From assembly GCF_022682495.2 (NCBI RefSeq), contig NC_071398.1, forward strand, positions 90,733,705 to 90,797,704: a DNA stretch of 64,000 nucleotides, given 5' to 3'. Positions 34,200 through 46,560 of the stretch are shown here, piece after piece. The notes under the pieces were generated by a model. The model had not been told where the DNA came from, did no database searches, and saw nothing but the letters and a program-made list of their open reading frames with translations. This DNA comes from Desmodus rotundus (Eukaryota > Chordata > Mammalia > Chiroptera > Phyllostomidae). Numbering within the stretch: the stretch's first letter is position 1; each line of letters starts with the position of its first letter. The translations under genes and the position numbers were made by a program.

Positions 34200-34875
34200 A
34201 ATGTTCTTGGGATATTATGTTATTGAATTTGAGACTAGATGAAGGGAAGGGGGAAGAAACCCATGTGCTTAAGTCAAAATTGTGGGCGACATTCTTGACT
34301 TTTTTCTCCTTCGCACCCCTATTAGCAAGTCCATCAGTCCTACCTTCAAAGCATCTTCTGAAGTCACATCTATTTACCCTGACTCTCATCACCCTAGACA
34401 AGCCTCTGCCATCCCTCACTTAGTCAGCTCAATTACCTCTTCCAACTACTTTTTGTACATCTTCTCTTCCTGTTTCCTAATTCATTCTCTATGCAGAAGA
34501 TAGAGAAATCTTTTATAACTGCAAATTACATTCCATCCCATTTATGCTTAAATCCCTTCGCCAGCTCTCCCTTGTTTGTAGAATTACACTGAGCTCTCTT
34601 CCAAGGCCTACAGGCTTCATGTACTGTGGTTTCTGCTCACCTTGTCGGTGTCTTCTCGTTTCACGTCCCCTCCATGGTCATTGTTCTCCAGCCTCAGAGG
34701 AGAACACTCCCAGCTGGGCATTTGGGTGTCTTGGGAACTTTGCTCTTACAGTTCTGACTGCCTGGAAGTCTCTATCCCATGTCTTCACCTGGCTGGTCCA
34801 TTTTCATGTTGCAGGTAGCCACTCAAATGCTCCTTTCTGTGAAAGGCCCCAGATGACTTCCTGTTATTCATTTCC
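34200..34875 (+). repeat. L2 LINE, long 3' segment
   Basis: Words spanning the L2 reverse-transcriptase end and 3' UTR occur in order: GTCAGCTCAATTACCTCTTCC, AACTGCAAATTACATTCC, AGCTCTCTTCCAAGGCCTACAGG, TGCCTGGAAGTCTCTATCCC and GTAGCCACTCAAATGCTCC. It is over 600 bp and one of the longer L2 pieces here. Confidence 0.75.
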
Positions 34876-35164
34876 TTATTCAAATTAGGAAGGAGACAAA
34901 GCAAAACTCAACACCACCACCACCAACATCAACAGAAGTGCCCTGCCTGAGCCATCCAGCTGCCTGCAGGGAGGCAAGGAAGAGAGGCTGTAATTAGGGA
35001 GAAAGTGGGTAAACCGGGGTGGTGGCAGTTTCAGCAGCAGCCAGAGATCTTGCTGCAGGCCTAGGAGGTGACATACGCAATTTTACCAGAACCATCTTGA
35101 CACAAGCAATAAGTCACATAAATAAGGCAGAAGGTCGCTGGAACCTGGCCTCAGTCAGTGCTAG
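34876..35164. other. Unassigned sequence with a short (CAC)n run
   Basis: An ACACCACCACCACCAACATC run lies near 34909-34932. Nothing else is recognised. Confidence 0.4.
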
Positions 35165-35995
35165 TGAGACAGGATTGTAAGAAGCTAGGAAAATTCCTTG
35201 GCCAGGAACAGGGAAACTGAGACAGATAGTTGAACCCAATGGCTGACCAATTCACAGCCAGGGGCAGATGGTCACCAGGGGAAAGAGTGTCCGGCAGGGG
35301 GCAAAATTGGGAAAAAGAGAACCTTGCCCCCAAAATAATCTTTCATTCCCTGGCCTTTCTTCCCTGCAGATAACATCAAGGCCTCAGTTGTGTTTCAGCT
35401 CCAGGCCCAGAAAAGCAGCAAAACCAGGTGGGCAAAGCCAGGATCAGCTTCAATGACTAACATGACCCCTTGCCCTAGCACTGACCAATCAGTGGAGACC
35501 ATGGCTCTGAAATAGCACACCTGGAGAACTGATGAACGTTCTACTGAAACCCTTCCCTGGGACCTCCCCTGAGATTCCTGCTTGCAAGAAAGATATAAAA
35601 AGATTTAAGACAAAGGACCCAGCAGCTCTCCCTCTGGGGAGCAGCCCACGCCATTCCCTTTCCCCTCTCCTTCCCCCTCTTTCTTCCCCATAGGCAAGTG
35701 TCTCCTAACTGCTAAGGCAATGGGCAGCTGGCAGCTTGTCCCGGGCTAATCCTCTGAGCCTATCCCCAAGGGCCCCTTCTTTGATTTCCCAGTATTCTAA
35801 GGCAACCCAGCCTAGGCTCTCCTGTTGCTTCTTTTATGCTAAGTTCTTCCTTGTTTTACTATCCAGCTTTAATAAGTATATCCTCATAGGCACCTGGACT
35901 CATGTTGTGAAATCTTTCCTACACAAAGTCAAGAACCCACACACTGCAGCTGGCCCTAGGCAGACCCGCTCAGGGCCAGGCTCCATCTGATAACA
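35165..35995 (+). mobile_element. Probable class I ERV solo LTR
   Basis: TG at 35165 (TGAGACAGGATTGTAAG) and CA at 35995 (CATCTGATAACA) bound about 831 bp with LTR architecture. There is a CCAAT box (TGACCAATCAG) at 35485-35489 and a TATA box (TATAAAA) at 35594-35600. A C-rich R-like stretch lies at 35640-35690, and a U5-like end holds TCTTTCCTACACAAAGTCAAG. Flanks ctag (35161-35164) and ctat (35996-35999) may be a decayed 4-bp duplication. No primer-binding site or internal gene follows, so it is a solo LTR. The exact family is not known to me, and the edges are tentative. Confidence 0.6.
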
Positions 35996-37490
35996 CTATG
36001 TGAGACATTCCTATATCATGGGAGCCAAGGAGCTGGTGGGAAAGTCTCCTCATTCACCAGCTCACCTGAAAAACACATGTTTTTGCTTGTGTGGTGGAAA
36101 GAAATGCAGAATTCGGAGGGCCCAAGTCGGGGAGAGTGAAGGAAATAACTGTAGGGATTGGGAAAGCCCTAATGATTTTTTTTTTTTTCCTGGAGACAGA
36201 AGGAGGATTAAAACTTCAAGTTAGGGAAAAGTGAAAACTCTTAGTGAACTCACTAACTGGGTTTATCTGATTAATTCTGGAGAGATTGGGTCACAATTCA
36301 ATCCAACAAAACACACGCATACACATTTCTTAGGTGCACATGTTAAAACTACTGTCAAGCATTAGTATCTAAAGGACAGATGTCGACCTATTGCCATTTC
36401 CACAAGGCCCTGCCAGGTGAATGTGGTGATGAATGATTCACCCTCATAGGAATCCTCTATCACACTTCTGTGCCTGCTCTTTCTTTCCCCTCTGCTTCCT
36501 CCTTAGATATCCACTCACTTAGAACCCAACACTGAGGGTGGCTCAATGGTCAGACCACAGTAATAGTATAAGGGAGTGGGGGTGGCTTGGGGCTGGGCAT
36601 CCTCAGAAGTCCTCTCTACACTTGAGTGCCTCCTCCAGGTGAAGTCTCCTCCAAGCTTTTCTCCTCCACCCCCACCCAGCCTCACCCTCGACTTCCTCCC
36701 TGACCTCACAAACTATTTCCCTCAGCAAGAACTGGGGTGTGACTGTCACCCCCTGTAGCAGGAGCTACAGGCCCTGGAGAAACAAGCTCAGATTGTTCAA
36801 GAGTGATAGAATTAACTTGGGGGCGGGGATGAGAGCTCGAGGTTGGTTAAGGGAGATAAGAGAAACACAAAAGGGATTTTAAAAGATCTGGCAATGAGAA
36901 GGCTAGGCTGGAGCTTGAGGGAGAAGGTGGGGTGTCCCTGAGCTGATTTGAACTTTGCCTCATCTCCCTGGTTTTCTCCCAGCCCTTCTCTTCCCACCCT
37001 CAGAAGTCCTGGGAAATCTGCCAGCTCCTGGACAGGGTAGTTTCAATTCTTTATTAGAAATCCCCTTCTTGGCTCCTTTGCTTCATTCCTCTGCTACTCC
37101 TCATCTCCTCCCTTTCTCATTTTGCTAATGAATCTTTTTGGAGCAAGCTTTGGAGGTGGGCTGGGGGTGCAGCTATGGATTCATTGGTGGCCTCTAAACC
37201 TGCCTCTGAGCTTGGTTCCTACAGACCCATGTGTCTGAGCTACCTCTGCTGTGTGGATTTCAACACCCCCTTGCCCTCAGATAAAAGTAATGGCCTTCCC
37301 TAGACACAGTGCTGGACAGCAGGGAGGAGGACCAGGCCATGGGGTAGGAAGATCTGCGGGACTTTGTCGTCAGGTCACTCAGCTTTCACTGGGGCTTCTT
37401 GATGAGGCGGAGGCAGGGCAAGGCAATCCATATTTGAAAGACAAAAAATTTATTTACCATTATTACAGTCACATTTGCTCATGGTAACAA
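35996..37490. other. Unassigned sequence
   Basis: Contains a T-run at about 36178-36188 and a C-rich patch at 36665-36680. No coding exon or named repeat is recognised. Confidence 0.4.
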
Positions 37491-37505
37491 AATTGGACAG
37501 CACAG

Positions 37506-37739
37506 CCTCAGCCAGCGTGGCCCAGTGGGTTGAGCATTTTTCTGCAAACTGAAAGGTCACTGGTTCGATTCCTAGTCGGGGCACATGCCTGGGTTGCAGG
37601 TTCTGTCCCCCAGTTGGGGCGCCTACAGAAGGCAGCCAATCGATGTTTCTCTCTCACATGGATGGTTCCCTCCCTCTCTTTCTTCCTTCCTTCCCCTCTC
37701 TCAAAATAAAATATAATAAAAAAAATTTTTTTTAACAAG
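37506..37739 (+). mobile_element. VES SINE with perfect target-site duplication
   Basis: CAGCCAGCGTGGCCCAGTGG, GGTTCGATTCCTAGTCGGGG, a CT-rich region (TCTTTCTTCCTTCC) and an A-rich end identify a VES copy. The 13-mer ttggacagcacag flanks it at 37493-37505 and 37740-37752. The tail carries A8 directly followed by T8, a perfect 16-bp palindrome. Confidence 0.96.
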
Positions 37740-37752
37740 TTGGACAGCACAG

Positions 37753-39555
37753 AGAAAAAGAAAGGTCACCCAAAATTCCACAACCTGGGGAAAACTTCTC
37801 CTGGTATTTTGATGTATTTGTTTTTGTTCTCCGTTCAATGCCTATCTTTGTCTTGGCCTGCCATACATGGTATCTACCATCTGATAGCCTGCTTCCCTCC
37901 CCCACCACCCCTACCCGCCCCCACTATTGGCGTTCTTTTTTGAGTATTTGCCCATTAAAAAGTCTTCCAAATCAATAGTTGACATTTAATGAATAGATAT
38001 TTACCTTCCAAGACTAAGACAGTGTTTTTCTCCAGGAATTAGTTTTGAAGTAGAAATGATGACATTGATGACCCCACTCAACACTGTCTGCACCCCACCT
38101 CTTTCTACCTCTGTCTGCAAGTTTATCAGGAAGGCAGGTAGATCAGATGCCCCTCTCTATCAGGAGTAGGCTCTCCAGTTGGGATTTGTGGGCTTGGGGT
38201 ATAAGGTGGGTATGGGGGCATTGTTTATAACTGCTCATTCCCCCTCTTGCAGCCCCCGTGACCAGAGAACTTCCTTGGGAATGGAGTTTGAACCAGTTAC
38301 CTGACAGCTGGGAGCAGGGCTCAGAACTATGTGGGTGTATGTTTTGATGCTCAGGCAAGAAAAGTGATTCAACATGAACTCTGCCAAAATAAAGCTGGCT
38401 CAGACAAGGGAGTTTTATCTGTTTTCCTGGGAGTGCTGACACGATTCTCCCACATCATGCTTTTCTTTCTGGTTCTCTGGGTTGCCCTTAGTCTGGCATG
38501 TATTCTAGAACAGAAACACCCTCTCTGGAGAGGTGATGGCCAGCACGGCCCAAAGGCCACTGTCAGAGCCGACGTGTCTAGCCCCTCAAAGGCACAGTTT
38601 TTAATAATCTTTTGGGTTCTTTGGGGATAGCACAAGGCAGGAGCGTGGAGAGTAGATGGGAAGGATAGCCAACAGCAGCTGGGAGACCACCTCAGATAAA
38701 CCTGACACAAGCTGCAAGGGAGAGTTCCCCCAAAAGGCTTTGGGGGCCAAGTTTCTCAGCTTTGAGGGCCAGCAGATGGACTTTGCAGGGACTGAGACCA
38801 CTGAGAGTAGGAAAGAAGTGAGAGGAAATCTAAGGGTGAAGGTGAGGGAATAGAAGCAGGGCTTGATGGCCCAAAGGCTCTCATGCTTGAATACCTAGAA
38901 AACAAGGGAATCACAGTGGGGGAGGAAAAATAATTTCCTTCTACCTTTTTAGGTTCTTCTGGTTGGTTTAATCAATTGACATGAGGCAGATTAACAGGAG
39001 AAAATAACCAAATTTATTACATGTGTACATATGATGATAAGAAGAGGGGACTCAAGGACTAGTAGGGCTATTGAAGCTAATATGCCATTCTAGATGGAGG
39101 AGAGGGAGGTAGGGGGTCTGGGACTTCAAAGGGAAAGTAGTTAATTTGCATGTTAGGTAACAGTCTGAGATGGCAAGCCCAGAGCTATCCCAAGGCTGTC
39201 CACGATTGATGAATGAAGAACACCCAGACAGTGCACGCTCCACACAAAATGCTGGTGGCCACAGAACTAGGTGAGGTCACTGAGGGCTGGGAGTGGGGCT
39301 GGGAAAGGTGTCAGGGAGAGGAGAAATGTGAACCAGACCTTTAACCTGGTTAGCATTTGGAAAAGCAGAGAGGAAAATAAGAATTGTGCTAAGTGGTTAA
39401 AGGGAAAAAAAAAGTACAGTCATGAAGCAAGGTGAGCTTAGGGGGCAGGTTGGTTTGAATATAGAGGAAGGGTCCTGGGAGGTAAGGCTGAGAGGCAGTT
39501 TGAATCCAGATTACGGAAAGCACTGGAAAGCAGGCTAGGAACTACAGTTTCCATT
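37753..39555. other. Unassigned sequence; possible old LTR near 38.9-39.1 kb
   Basis: The stretch TTAGGTTCTTCTGGTTGGTT..CAATTGACATGAGGCAG at 38950-39050 resembles an interspersed repeat I cannot place. No coding exon; overlapping frames on both strands at 38331-38710 rule each other out. Confidence 0.35.
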
Positions 39556-39559
39556 TCAG

Positions 39560-39745
39560 GCAATGTCTTTCCTTCTCGGAGTTCTGGGCCACACTGATCT
39601 GTCCCCACCTACCCCCTGCTTTTCTTCAAATACCACTTATTCTCTAGTATTTAAAAATTTCCTTGCATTATTTTTTCTGTTGGATATATGTGTCACACTG
39701 TGCCCTAATCAAGATTGTAAGTTTCACAGGATAGGTTACATGAAG
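39560..39745 (+). repeat. L2-like fragment
   Basis: CTTCAAATACCACTTATTCTC, CACACTGTGCCCTAATCAAG and ATTGTAAGTTTCACAGGATAG are degenerate L2 3' words in the correct order. Confidence 0.45.
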
Positions 39746-40980
39746 ATTTCCTACCTGGATATGACTCAGTATGGTAGCATATCTTAGAAGCTGAGAGGTG
39801 AAGAAGGCTTGGGGAGACCCATGGAGAGGCTGGAGTCCTACTGTTGTGACAGCTGCTAATAAGTCCCACCACTGCACAGGCACCATAAGCAACACATTTG
39901 AAGTCTCTCTATGTTCATTTTAAAGCTGCTGGAGTCACCTTGATGGTTTGGGCCTTGTTTGAGTCATTTCTCTATAGACCGTATTTGATGTACTTCCCAT
40001 CCATGAATACAGAATCCTCACATATAAGTGGAGGGGACACTTTTCTGCAGGAGGGTCTTAAACCTTCCGGATTCTTTTGAGTTTTGCCTGCTCAAGTTCC
40101 TTGACTTTCTTGAAAAAAAAAAAAAATCTCATCATTTAACAAGAGAACTGCTGTATCTCCCTCACCCCCTTTCCCTCTGGAGATCCTTGTCCTTCGGTGT
40201 TCCCAGCTGCCCCCTTTCAGCTTAATCCTGAGGAGGAAATCAACCAGGAACTTGGAGAATCAGGTGACTAAGGGCAAAAACCAAGAACTGCAGAGCAAAC
40301 ACAACTTGCCTGGATGTTTGCTTTGGTTTAAAGAGTTACTGGGGGTAGTATACTCACCTTTTGTTTTGCAGGGAGCTTTATTTTCTTGGTAAGACCTGTT
40401 TTTGAGTAACAATTTCTCCATGTGACCAATCAAAGAGATTCTTAAAATAGATCTGACTCTCTTCTCTGTAGACCAGCCAGGATAGTAACAGTGACCCCTG
40501 GGCCATTGGTCCCACTCACATGCCAGGACAGTGGCCAACCAGGAGCGTGTGGGCTTCTTACCTTCCCAGGGCATAGTGGTTCATTCATCTCACTGCCTTT
40601 TGAACCATGGCCTTTGGTGGCCCTGACCACTACCCCGTGGTAGAGTCCTCACACAAGTGTCTGTTGCTGCAGACACTGCGAGAGACCCTCCCAGTGGGGC
40701 ATGTGCATGAACTGTCTCACAGACCTGGGGTTACTTTGGTTCCACATATACTTTTTAACCTGGTTTTTCATCGCAGCAAGGACCGCTAAATTGGGGTGGA
40801 GGTGAATATGGGACTGGAAAGAGGCCATAGCTAGTGGTTTTAAGGAACAAGGGTAAAATCTCCCCTTCTCAACAGGAGCCTGCTCATGCTGTTGGGGGAG
40901 GAGGGGGTGTCTGTAGCTGCTTCCTTGATTGAGCCGAGCCCTCAAGGCTCAGCAGATGCTGGCTAGCCTCGGAGTATTTC
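39746..40980. other. Unassigned sequence
   Basis: An A-run lies at about 40112-40125. No exon or named repeat is recognised. Confidence 0.4.
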
Positions 40981-40984
40981 CTCC

Positions 40985-41450
40985 TCCCTCTGCACATTCT
41001 TTCCATGCAGTGAGACTAGCACTCTACAGACATCCCATCCCCCTTGTCACGTACCTACATGCCGCTGTGCTGCTTCTCTCTGGCCTGTGTGCCCTATGTA
41101 CATGTTCCTCTTTTCTCCAAAGTCCTTCCCTTTTCTCTGTATCAGTTCGGTCCTTCCCATCCTTCAAGGGCAACACAGGGTCCTCCTCCATGCAGCCTCC
41201 CCAGAATGTTGCTTTGTCTTTCTCACAGTTTGGCCCTGGTTCTTGTGTCACATTATTGGATCAGTGTTGTATGCCCAGAGAGTCTGTGAACTCCAGGCCA
41301 GCAGAGGCCATGTTGATTCTTTCTGTTTTGTCCACATGACCTAAAATGCTCTTATCCCTCAGGTCACTTATCTCCCCTTTGTCATTCACTTCTGAAACTC
41401 CTATAGCTGGTTGCACAAAGTTGGTGATTGATAAATGTTTGCTAATTGGT
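40985..41450 (+). repeat. L2 LINE 3' region
   Basis: TCCTTCAAGGGCAACACAGGG, CTCCATGCAGCCTCCCCAGAA, TGAACTCCAGGCCAGCAGAGG and GATTGATAAATGTTTGCTAAT represent the end of L2 including its AATAAAT-like tail. The overlapping open frames here are L2 shadows. Confidence 0.65.
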
Positions 41451-42283
41451 TGATTTATCTATAGTCTATATTAAGGAGAACTAAGTAATCATTAAAATGA
41501 TAAAAGGCTCAGCGTGATCCATGAGCCTTATTTGGGATTCTTGAAAATGGGCACATCTAACACATAATAGACTTCACCTGCATTTCTTTTTCATTGAGTT
41601 ACTGACCAAGGGGGTCTGCCTCTAGCCTCTTACTTTAACTAGGACAATTCAAATTAGCAAACATTAAATGAGTTTCGTCTATGTGTGCTTCACGGTGCTG
41701 GATCCTGGTAATGGGATCTGTGCCCTACTCCTGGAGAAGAAAGTTGAGAAGGCCTTTATTAGTCACTTTATTATTTCCTTCTTAGGCTTAGTGGGAAGTG
41801 ACCATAATCACTGAGTGCAACCACAGGTTGTTCATGGCAAGGAAAAAATAGGGAGTGAGTTCCAAGGGGCCAAGAAGCTAAAATGAAGGATTTTAGCTTC
41901 CAAGAGCACAAATTGGTTGATTCTCCAAGTAAATACCATGGCATGTGGTGACTCAAATGACCAATTATGCAAGTGGCACAGCAGTCACCAGAACCAGAAG
42001 AGACCTCTAAGTGAAGGGAGCCAGCCCAAAACTCTTTCTGGGGAGCAGCCAAACCTTTAACAGTCAGGGAACAAAGTCAGCAAAGGTTTCTGAGAAGAGC
42101 TAAATTTGTCCAGGTTGCCTGAGGTGCCTGAGGGCATGAACTTCAGGGGAAAAAGTAGCAATGAGGAACCAGTTAGATGCCAGAGACAGAGACCAGAAAA
42201 AACAGCACCCGTGGCTGGTGAGTCACAAAAGCGAAAGAGGGAAATCTCACCAATGTTCAGCAGTAGCAGCTGCTTAGTCATAT

Positions 42284-42287
<4 letters not shown>
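41451..42287. other. Unassigned, with a weak antisense L2 patch
   Basis: At 41650-41760, AAATGAGTTTCGTCTATGTG..GTGCTGGATCCTGG resembles the antisense L2 3' end. The remainder is unassigned. Confidence 0.4.

Positions 42288-42317
<30 letters not shown>
42288..42317 (+). repeat. (GT)n microsatellite
   Basis: About 15 perfect GT units. Likely polymorphic. Confidence 0.97.
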
Positions 42318-42318
<1 letters not shown>

Positions 42319-42764
42319 GGGTGAGGGGGTAGAACAGGGGCATGGGACAGGTTGTCTGTAACTGAGGCACTCGAGCCATTCTGTGATTTCAGGATAATAG
42401 AAGACCAGATCCACACTAAGCTCCCACTACCTCTAATGCCTTACAGAAATGTAACATTTTCTCAAAACAAAACAGATAAACAACTGAGAGTTATAAAATC
42501 ATGTCAGCTCATACCCTATGATTGGCATATACAATGTCCAGGGGGCAACCTTTATAGGTGGAATCCTTAATAGTAGAATCCCATCTGTTGATGGTCCACA
42601 GAGAAAAGTGTGAGACCATGGTCAATTTGGACACTGTGTCTAATTTGCAAGGAGCTGGAGGAAATCAAGATGAAGAGTTATCTTGCTTACCCAAGAGTAG
42701 CTGTCAAGGGTAAGATGAGTAAGAGAAAGTAGAATGTGAGGGTGCACTTGTCATTGCCTATTGG
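42318..42764. other. Unassigned sequence
   Basis: Nothing recognised; short frames only. Confidence 0.4.
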
Positions 42765-42767
42765 TAC

Positions 42768-42945
42768 CTTTTTATAAATACTATCTTGTTCAATTCTTTG
42801 AGATATGCACCATCCTCATTTGATAGATAAAGAAACTGACACTCATGGGCATTACATACTCTCAAAAGGTCACCTTGATGATAACTATTAAAGTCAGTTA
42901 AAGAGGTTGCCTGGCTCCTAAGCGCAGGCTCGCTCTTCTCCACTG
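42768..42945 (-). repeat. MIR SINE, antisense
   Basis: CCATCCTCATTTGATAGATAAAG, AAACTGACACTCATGGGC and AGGTTGCCTGGCTCC are the reverse complement of the MIR core with decay. Confidence 0.65.
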
Positions 42946-44025
42946 CATGTTTTACAGCTAATCCCTGCCAGGGTGGGCCTCCAGGGAGGGCCTAGTGTAA
43001 TTAGGACATGGGGGAGGAGACCAGTTTTATGAGGAACTTCTTGCTCATAAAACTTTCTGGATCGTGGGCCAATCAAAAGCTAACAATCAAGCAACACCCC
43101 TTCTAGGTCAACTCAATACTACCTTACTTGGAATTTCTATTTTTTTTACAAAATGATATTTCTTTGAGAAATCCACTTAACTGGGTGAGAGGTAGGTGCC
43201 ATTGCCTCTTTTCCTTTGCTTTTAGAATATGATAATCTTTCTGGCCATATCCCAGTCTCCTTGGTCTTTTCCCTCAGCGCAGAGGAAGTGCTTATTTGCC
43301 CAACCTTTATACCAAATGGCTCTGAGCAGCATGATGATCTGGACTAAGTCAATTCAGCAGGGGTGGGTGGCCTCCTATTGACCCTTCCAGGAAACACCTG
43401 TGCTCCCCAGGTTTTTTCTGGGCCTGTGCTGGTGACACCAGTGCTAGGGTGGGGACAAAGTGGACAGCAGCCTACTTTTCTACAGGAAGTCCAGAAATGG
43501 TCCCACCAACTTCTCCAGGATGAACTTCAAATGCTTTTACTCACCCTTAAATTTTCCCACTTCCTTTCTTTTGTCACTTCAAGTATTGGCTACACGTGCT
43601 TGTAACACATGTGTAACATTCGAGAGGAAAACAAGGAACGAGAATCTCATACCTCAGTCAGGACAGTTATTCAGAGACAGGTTTAGGTTCCAGGGGCTCC
43701 TTGTTTTCTCCTTTATTTGTCCTAAGGCTGGTCTTCCTTAGGGTTGTGTTGTGGGCACCTTCTCAGTGTACTAATTTTCTGTGGGCCGTCTCATTCTTCA
43801 ATATGGCAGCGATCACCTCTTACACGTGGAAGACTTCGAAGTCTCTCTTCTCAGACCCCAGTACCTGCCTGTCCACTAGACACCTCTCCTTGGAAGTCCC
43901 TCAGGACACACTGACTGCTCTGTCAGTCGCTGTTGAATGCATGGACTGTCTACACCCTAAAGGTCGGCGGCTCAGGCAGAGGTAAGCCTCTGACCTGTGA
44001 GATTTCACAGTTCCCCTTTCATTGT
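42946..44025. other. Unassigned, with a possible L2 fragment at 43.75-43.95 kb
   Basis: The stretch from TCTCAGACCCCAGTACCTGCC to GAAGTCCCTCAGGACACAC may be a decayed L2 reverse-transcriptase segment on the plus strand. No exon is supported. Confidence 0.35.
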
Positions 44026-44029
44026 TGTT

Positions 44030-44330
44030 GCTTCGTGAGGCAGTTTGGAGTGATGGAAGGAATCACAAGTTTCAGAATTACCCCTGTGTTCAGTCCTTGC
44101 TATAACATCCCTATCGGTACTTAGCTGAAGGCTACAGGTCCAACTTTGAGGCAGGCAGTGTGGAGCCCCATCCAGGATTCTAGATCTGATTCTAATGCAA
44201 TGTATTCTAATGCAAGTAAGCTGGGTAGCTTTGGACAAGTCCCTCTACCCCTCTGGGTCTCATGAGGTAGTTGGACTGGACGATTTTGAGGTCCTTTCTA
44301 ACCCTTAACTTTTGGGATGAAGCATTCCAG
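44030..44330 (+). repeat. MIR-family SINE
   Basis: GGAGTGATGGAAGGAATCAC at the head, GGGTAGCTTTGGACAAGTCCC in the core and GTAGTTGGACTGGACGATTT..GAGGTCCTTTCTAACCC at the end follow a MIR-type SINE. A roughly 40-bp stretch before the core appears to be extra. Confidence 0.6.
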
Positions 44331-44855
44331 GTCCTCTAGGTAGGACGTTTTATTCAGACTAACTGGCTAATAGCTTTTTGCTGGGAGGAGATACTGGAAA
44401 TCTCAGCAACTTGGCAGATTTCATTGTTTTTCTGTAGCTTTGTCTACACCTCTCTAAATGAGTCCGAGAACTAGTTGTTAGTTTCAACACTGTCCAACAT
44501 TCAGACTCTTGTCATAGTAGGTGTGTACACAGTAGGCTTAAAGACGAAGGTAAAAATATCTCCGTCCCACAGAGACACCTATTTTTGTCTGACTTGTTTA
44601 TGTCCCTTTGCCTGACACATGTACGGGCAGAAGCAGCTGTTGCCTGAGCACATGAGGCAAGTGCTTGCCCCACAGGTGACTGCGTAAGGGAGCTGTAACT
44701 CCAGGTCGGTAACTGCTTAATAAGATGTCAGGCACAAATGACACATCTAAGTGAGCTGTCATTTTTACAAGTATTCACCTTGGTATGTGCATAGTTATTC
44801 TAAAACTGTTTGGGGACTCCTATTTATTTCTGATAGTAAATTAATTTAAATTTTA
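44331..44855. other. Unassigned sequence
   Basis: No gene or named repeat is recognised. Confidence 0.4.
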
Positions 44856-44859
44856 TTAA

Positions 44860-46560
44860 AAGTGACATAAGCCTTGTTGAAACAAGGCAAATGTGCTCTA
44901 AACTCTTACCATCACTGCAGTCCACTAGCTTCCTGACCACCTCCCTCCCACTCTGCTCCCCAGAGGCAATTGCACTCAAGCGTTTCGGCTCTTTTTGGTG
45001 TTTTGTACTTCCATATTTTTAAATAATATGCTCTCTTACTGCTGTCACTAGATTAATAACTTGACTTTTTTATTTTTACCATCAATGAGATTTAAGATCT
45101 TTTATACCCTCTTTTCTTTCTCTCATGCTTCCATTCCTCCAACAGAATATTAAAAACCATATTCAGTGTTTAGATTCTTATGACCACTGAACAATTGTTC
45201 ATGCTAAGCCAGTGGTGGGTATCACTTCAACCTTTTGTTTTTTCAGGTACTTTATGATTGCCTGCTTCCTCCTCCTCTTCTTTTGTCAATGACCTTTGTA
45301 TCTATGGCTAAATTCCCCTACACCATTTGACATCCTCTCTATACAGATTTCCAGATTTTACATTGTTCTTGAAGCAAGCTTGTGTCCAGCTCCATTATTT
45401 TCTGGAGACCTTCCTGCAGGAGGCTCTGTCCTCCAGCCCCCCTTTGGCTTAGTCTCCTGACCAGCTGCAGACCTGTGCACATGGGACCTTCCTTCACAGT
45501 CACCCAGGGACTTCCTTTATCTTCCTCCTGCATTGCTTCTTCTATTTCCTGGGTCTCATGCCCTCCCCGTTCTTGATTTACACCTCACTTTGTTGGGGCA
45601 CATTCTCTGAGAATTCCTGAGAAAGGGTACGTAGGCATTAAGTATTTTGAAATCTTGCTTTTATGAAAATGTCTGTATTTTATGCTTACACTTAATTGGG
45701 ACCTTTAGTTGGGAATACATAAAAATTTTGCTTCAAAAAAACGCAAAATGAGTCCGGTCTCATTTGGTTGGTCTACTAGCTTCCAGAGCTGTTGAGAAGT
45801 CTACTGGTATTCTTATTCCCCATTTCTTTGTCTGCAATCTATTTCCCCACCTAGAAGCCTTTGTTTATTCTTAGGATGTTAAATATCCATTATTATATAC
45901 TTTAGTGTGAGTCTTTTTCAATTTATCATGTGGTGTACTCAATGGGCCTCTGTCTGTAACTTTGTATTGTTAATTTCTTGTATTATTTTTTCAGCAATGT
46001 CTTCTCTATCATTTTTCTGCTTCTTTTTAGAACTATTATTGGTCAGAAAACTAACTCCCTAGATTAATTCTCTGATTTTTAAAACCTTATCCATCACTTT
46101 GCACATTTTTTTGTACTTTTTGGGAGACTCCTTTAGCTTAAATTTTTACATCTCCCACTGAGCTATGAGTATTGTATCTTTACATAAACTTTTATGATAA
46201 AGTACTTTTTCTTATTCTCATGACTCTGTTCATTATTGTTTTTGCATCTTACTCTTTTTTTCATGGATATTATCTTCTATCTCTCTGAAGATGCTAATGA
46301 TACTAATTATATATTCATGGTAGTTCTGTGCTTTCTGAATTGCCTCTGCTTCCTCTAGGTTGTTTTATTACTGTTTCTTATTATCCCCATCTTTCATGTT
46401 GGAAGATTTTCTTAAGTATCTGATGCTTCCTAGTTGTCTGTTCTTAGTAAAGAATGAGGTTTGTCAACTAACTGGTGGCCACCTTTTAGAGGGTCATAAG
46501 GTGGCAAGTGGGCTTTTCCATGCCCAGCTGGTCATACTCAGAAGACAGGAAATGTAGGAC
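44860..46560 (-). repeat. Ancient L1-lineage fragment, antisense
   Basis: The pattern CTCCCACTCTGCTCCCCAGAGG, then CTAGCTTCCAGAGCTGTTGAG and AAGTCTACTGGTATTC, then TTTCATGTTGGAAGATTTTC and TTGTCTGTTCTTAGTAAAGAA follows a long old repeat that I associate with ancient L1/HAL1 3' sequence in antisense. Family assignment is uncertain. The frame at 45339-45533 has no coding support. Confidence 0.4.

Noticed and set aside
40929..41344. Overlapping frames of up to 136 codons in all three phases
   Set aside because: They lie on an L2 LINE fragment; open frames in every phase indicate compositional openness rather than coding.
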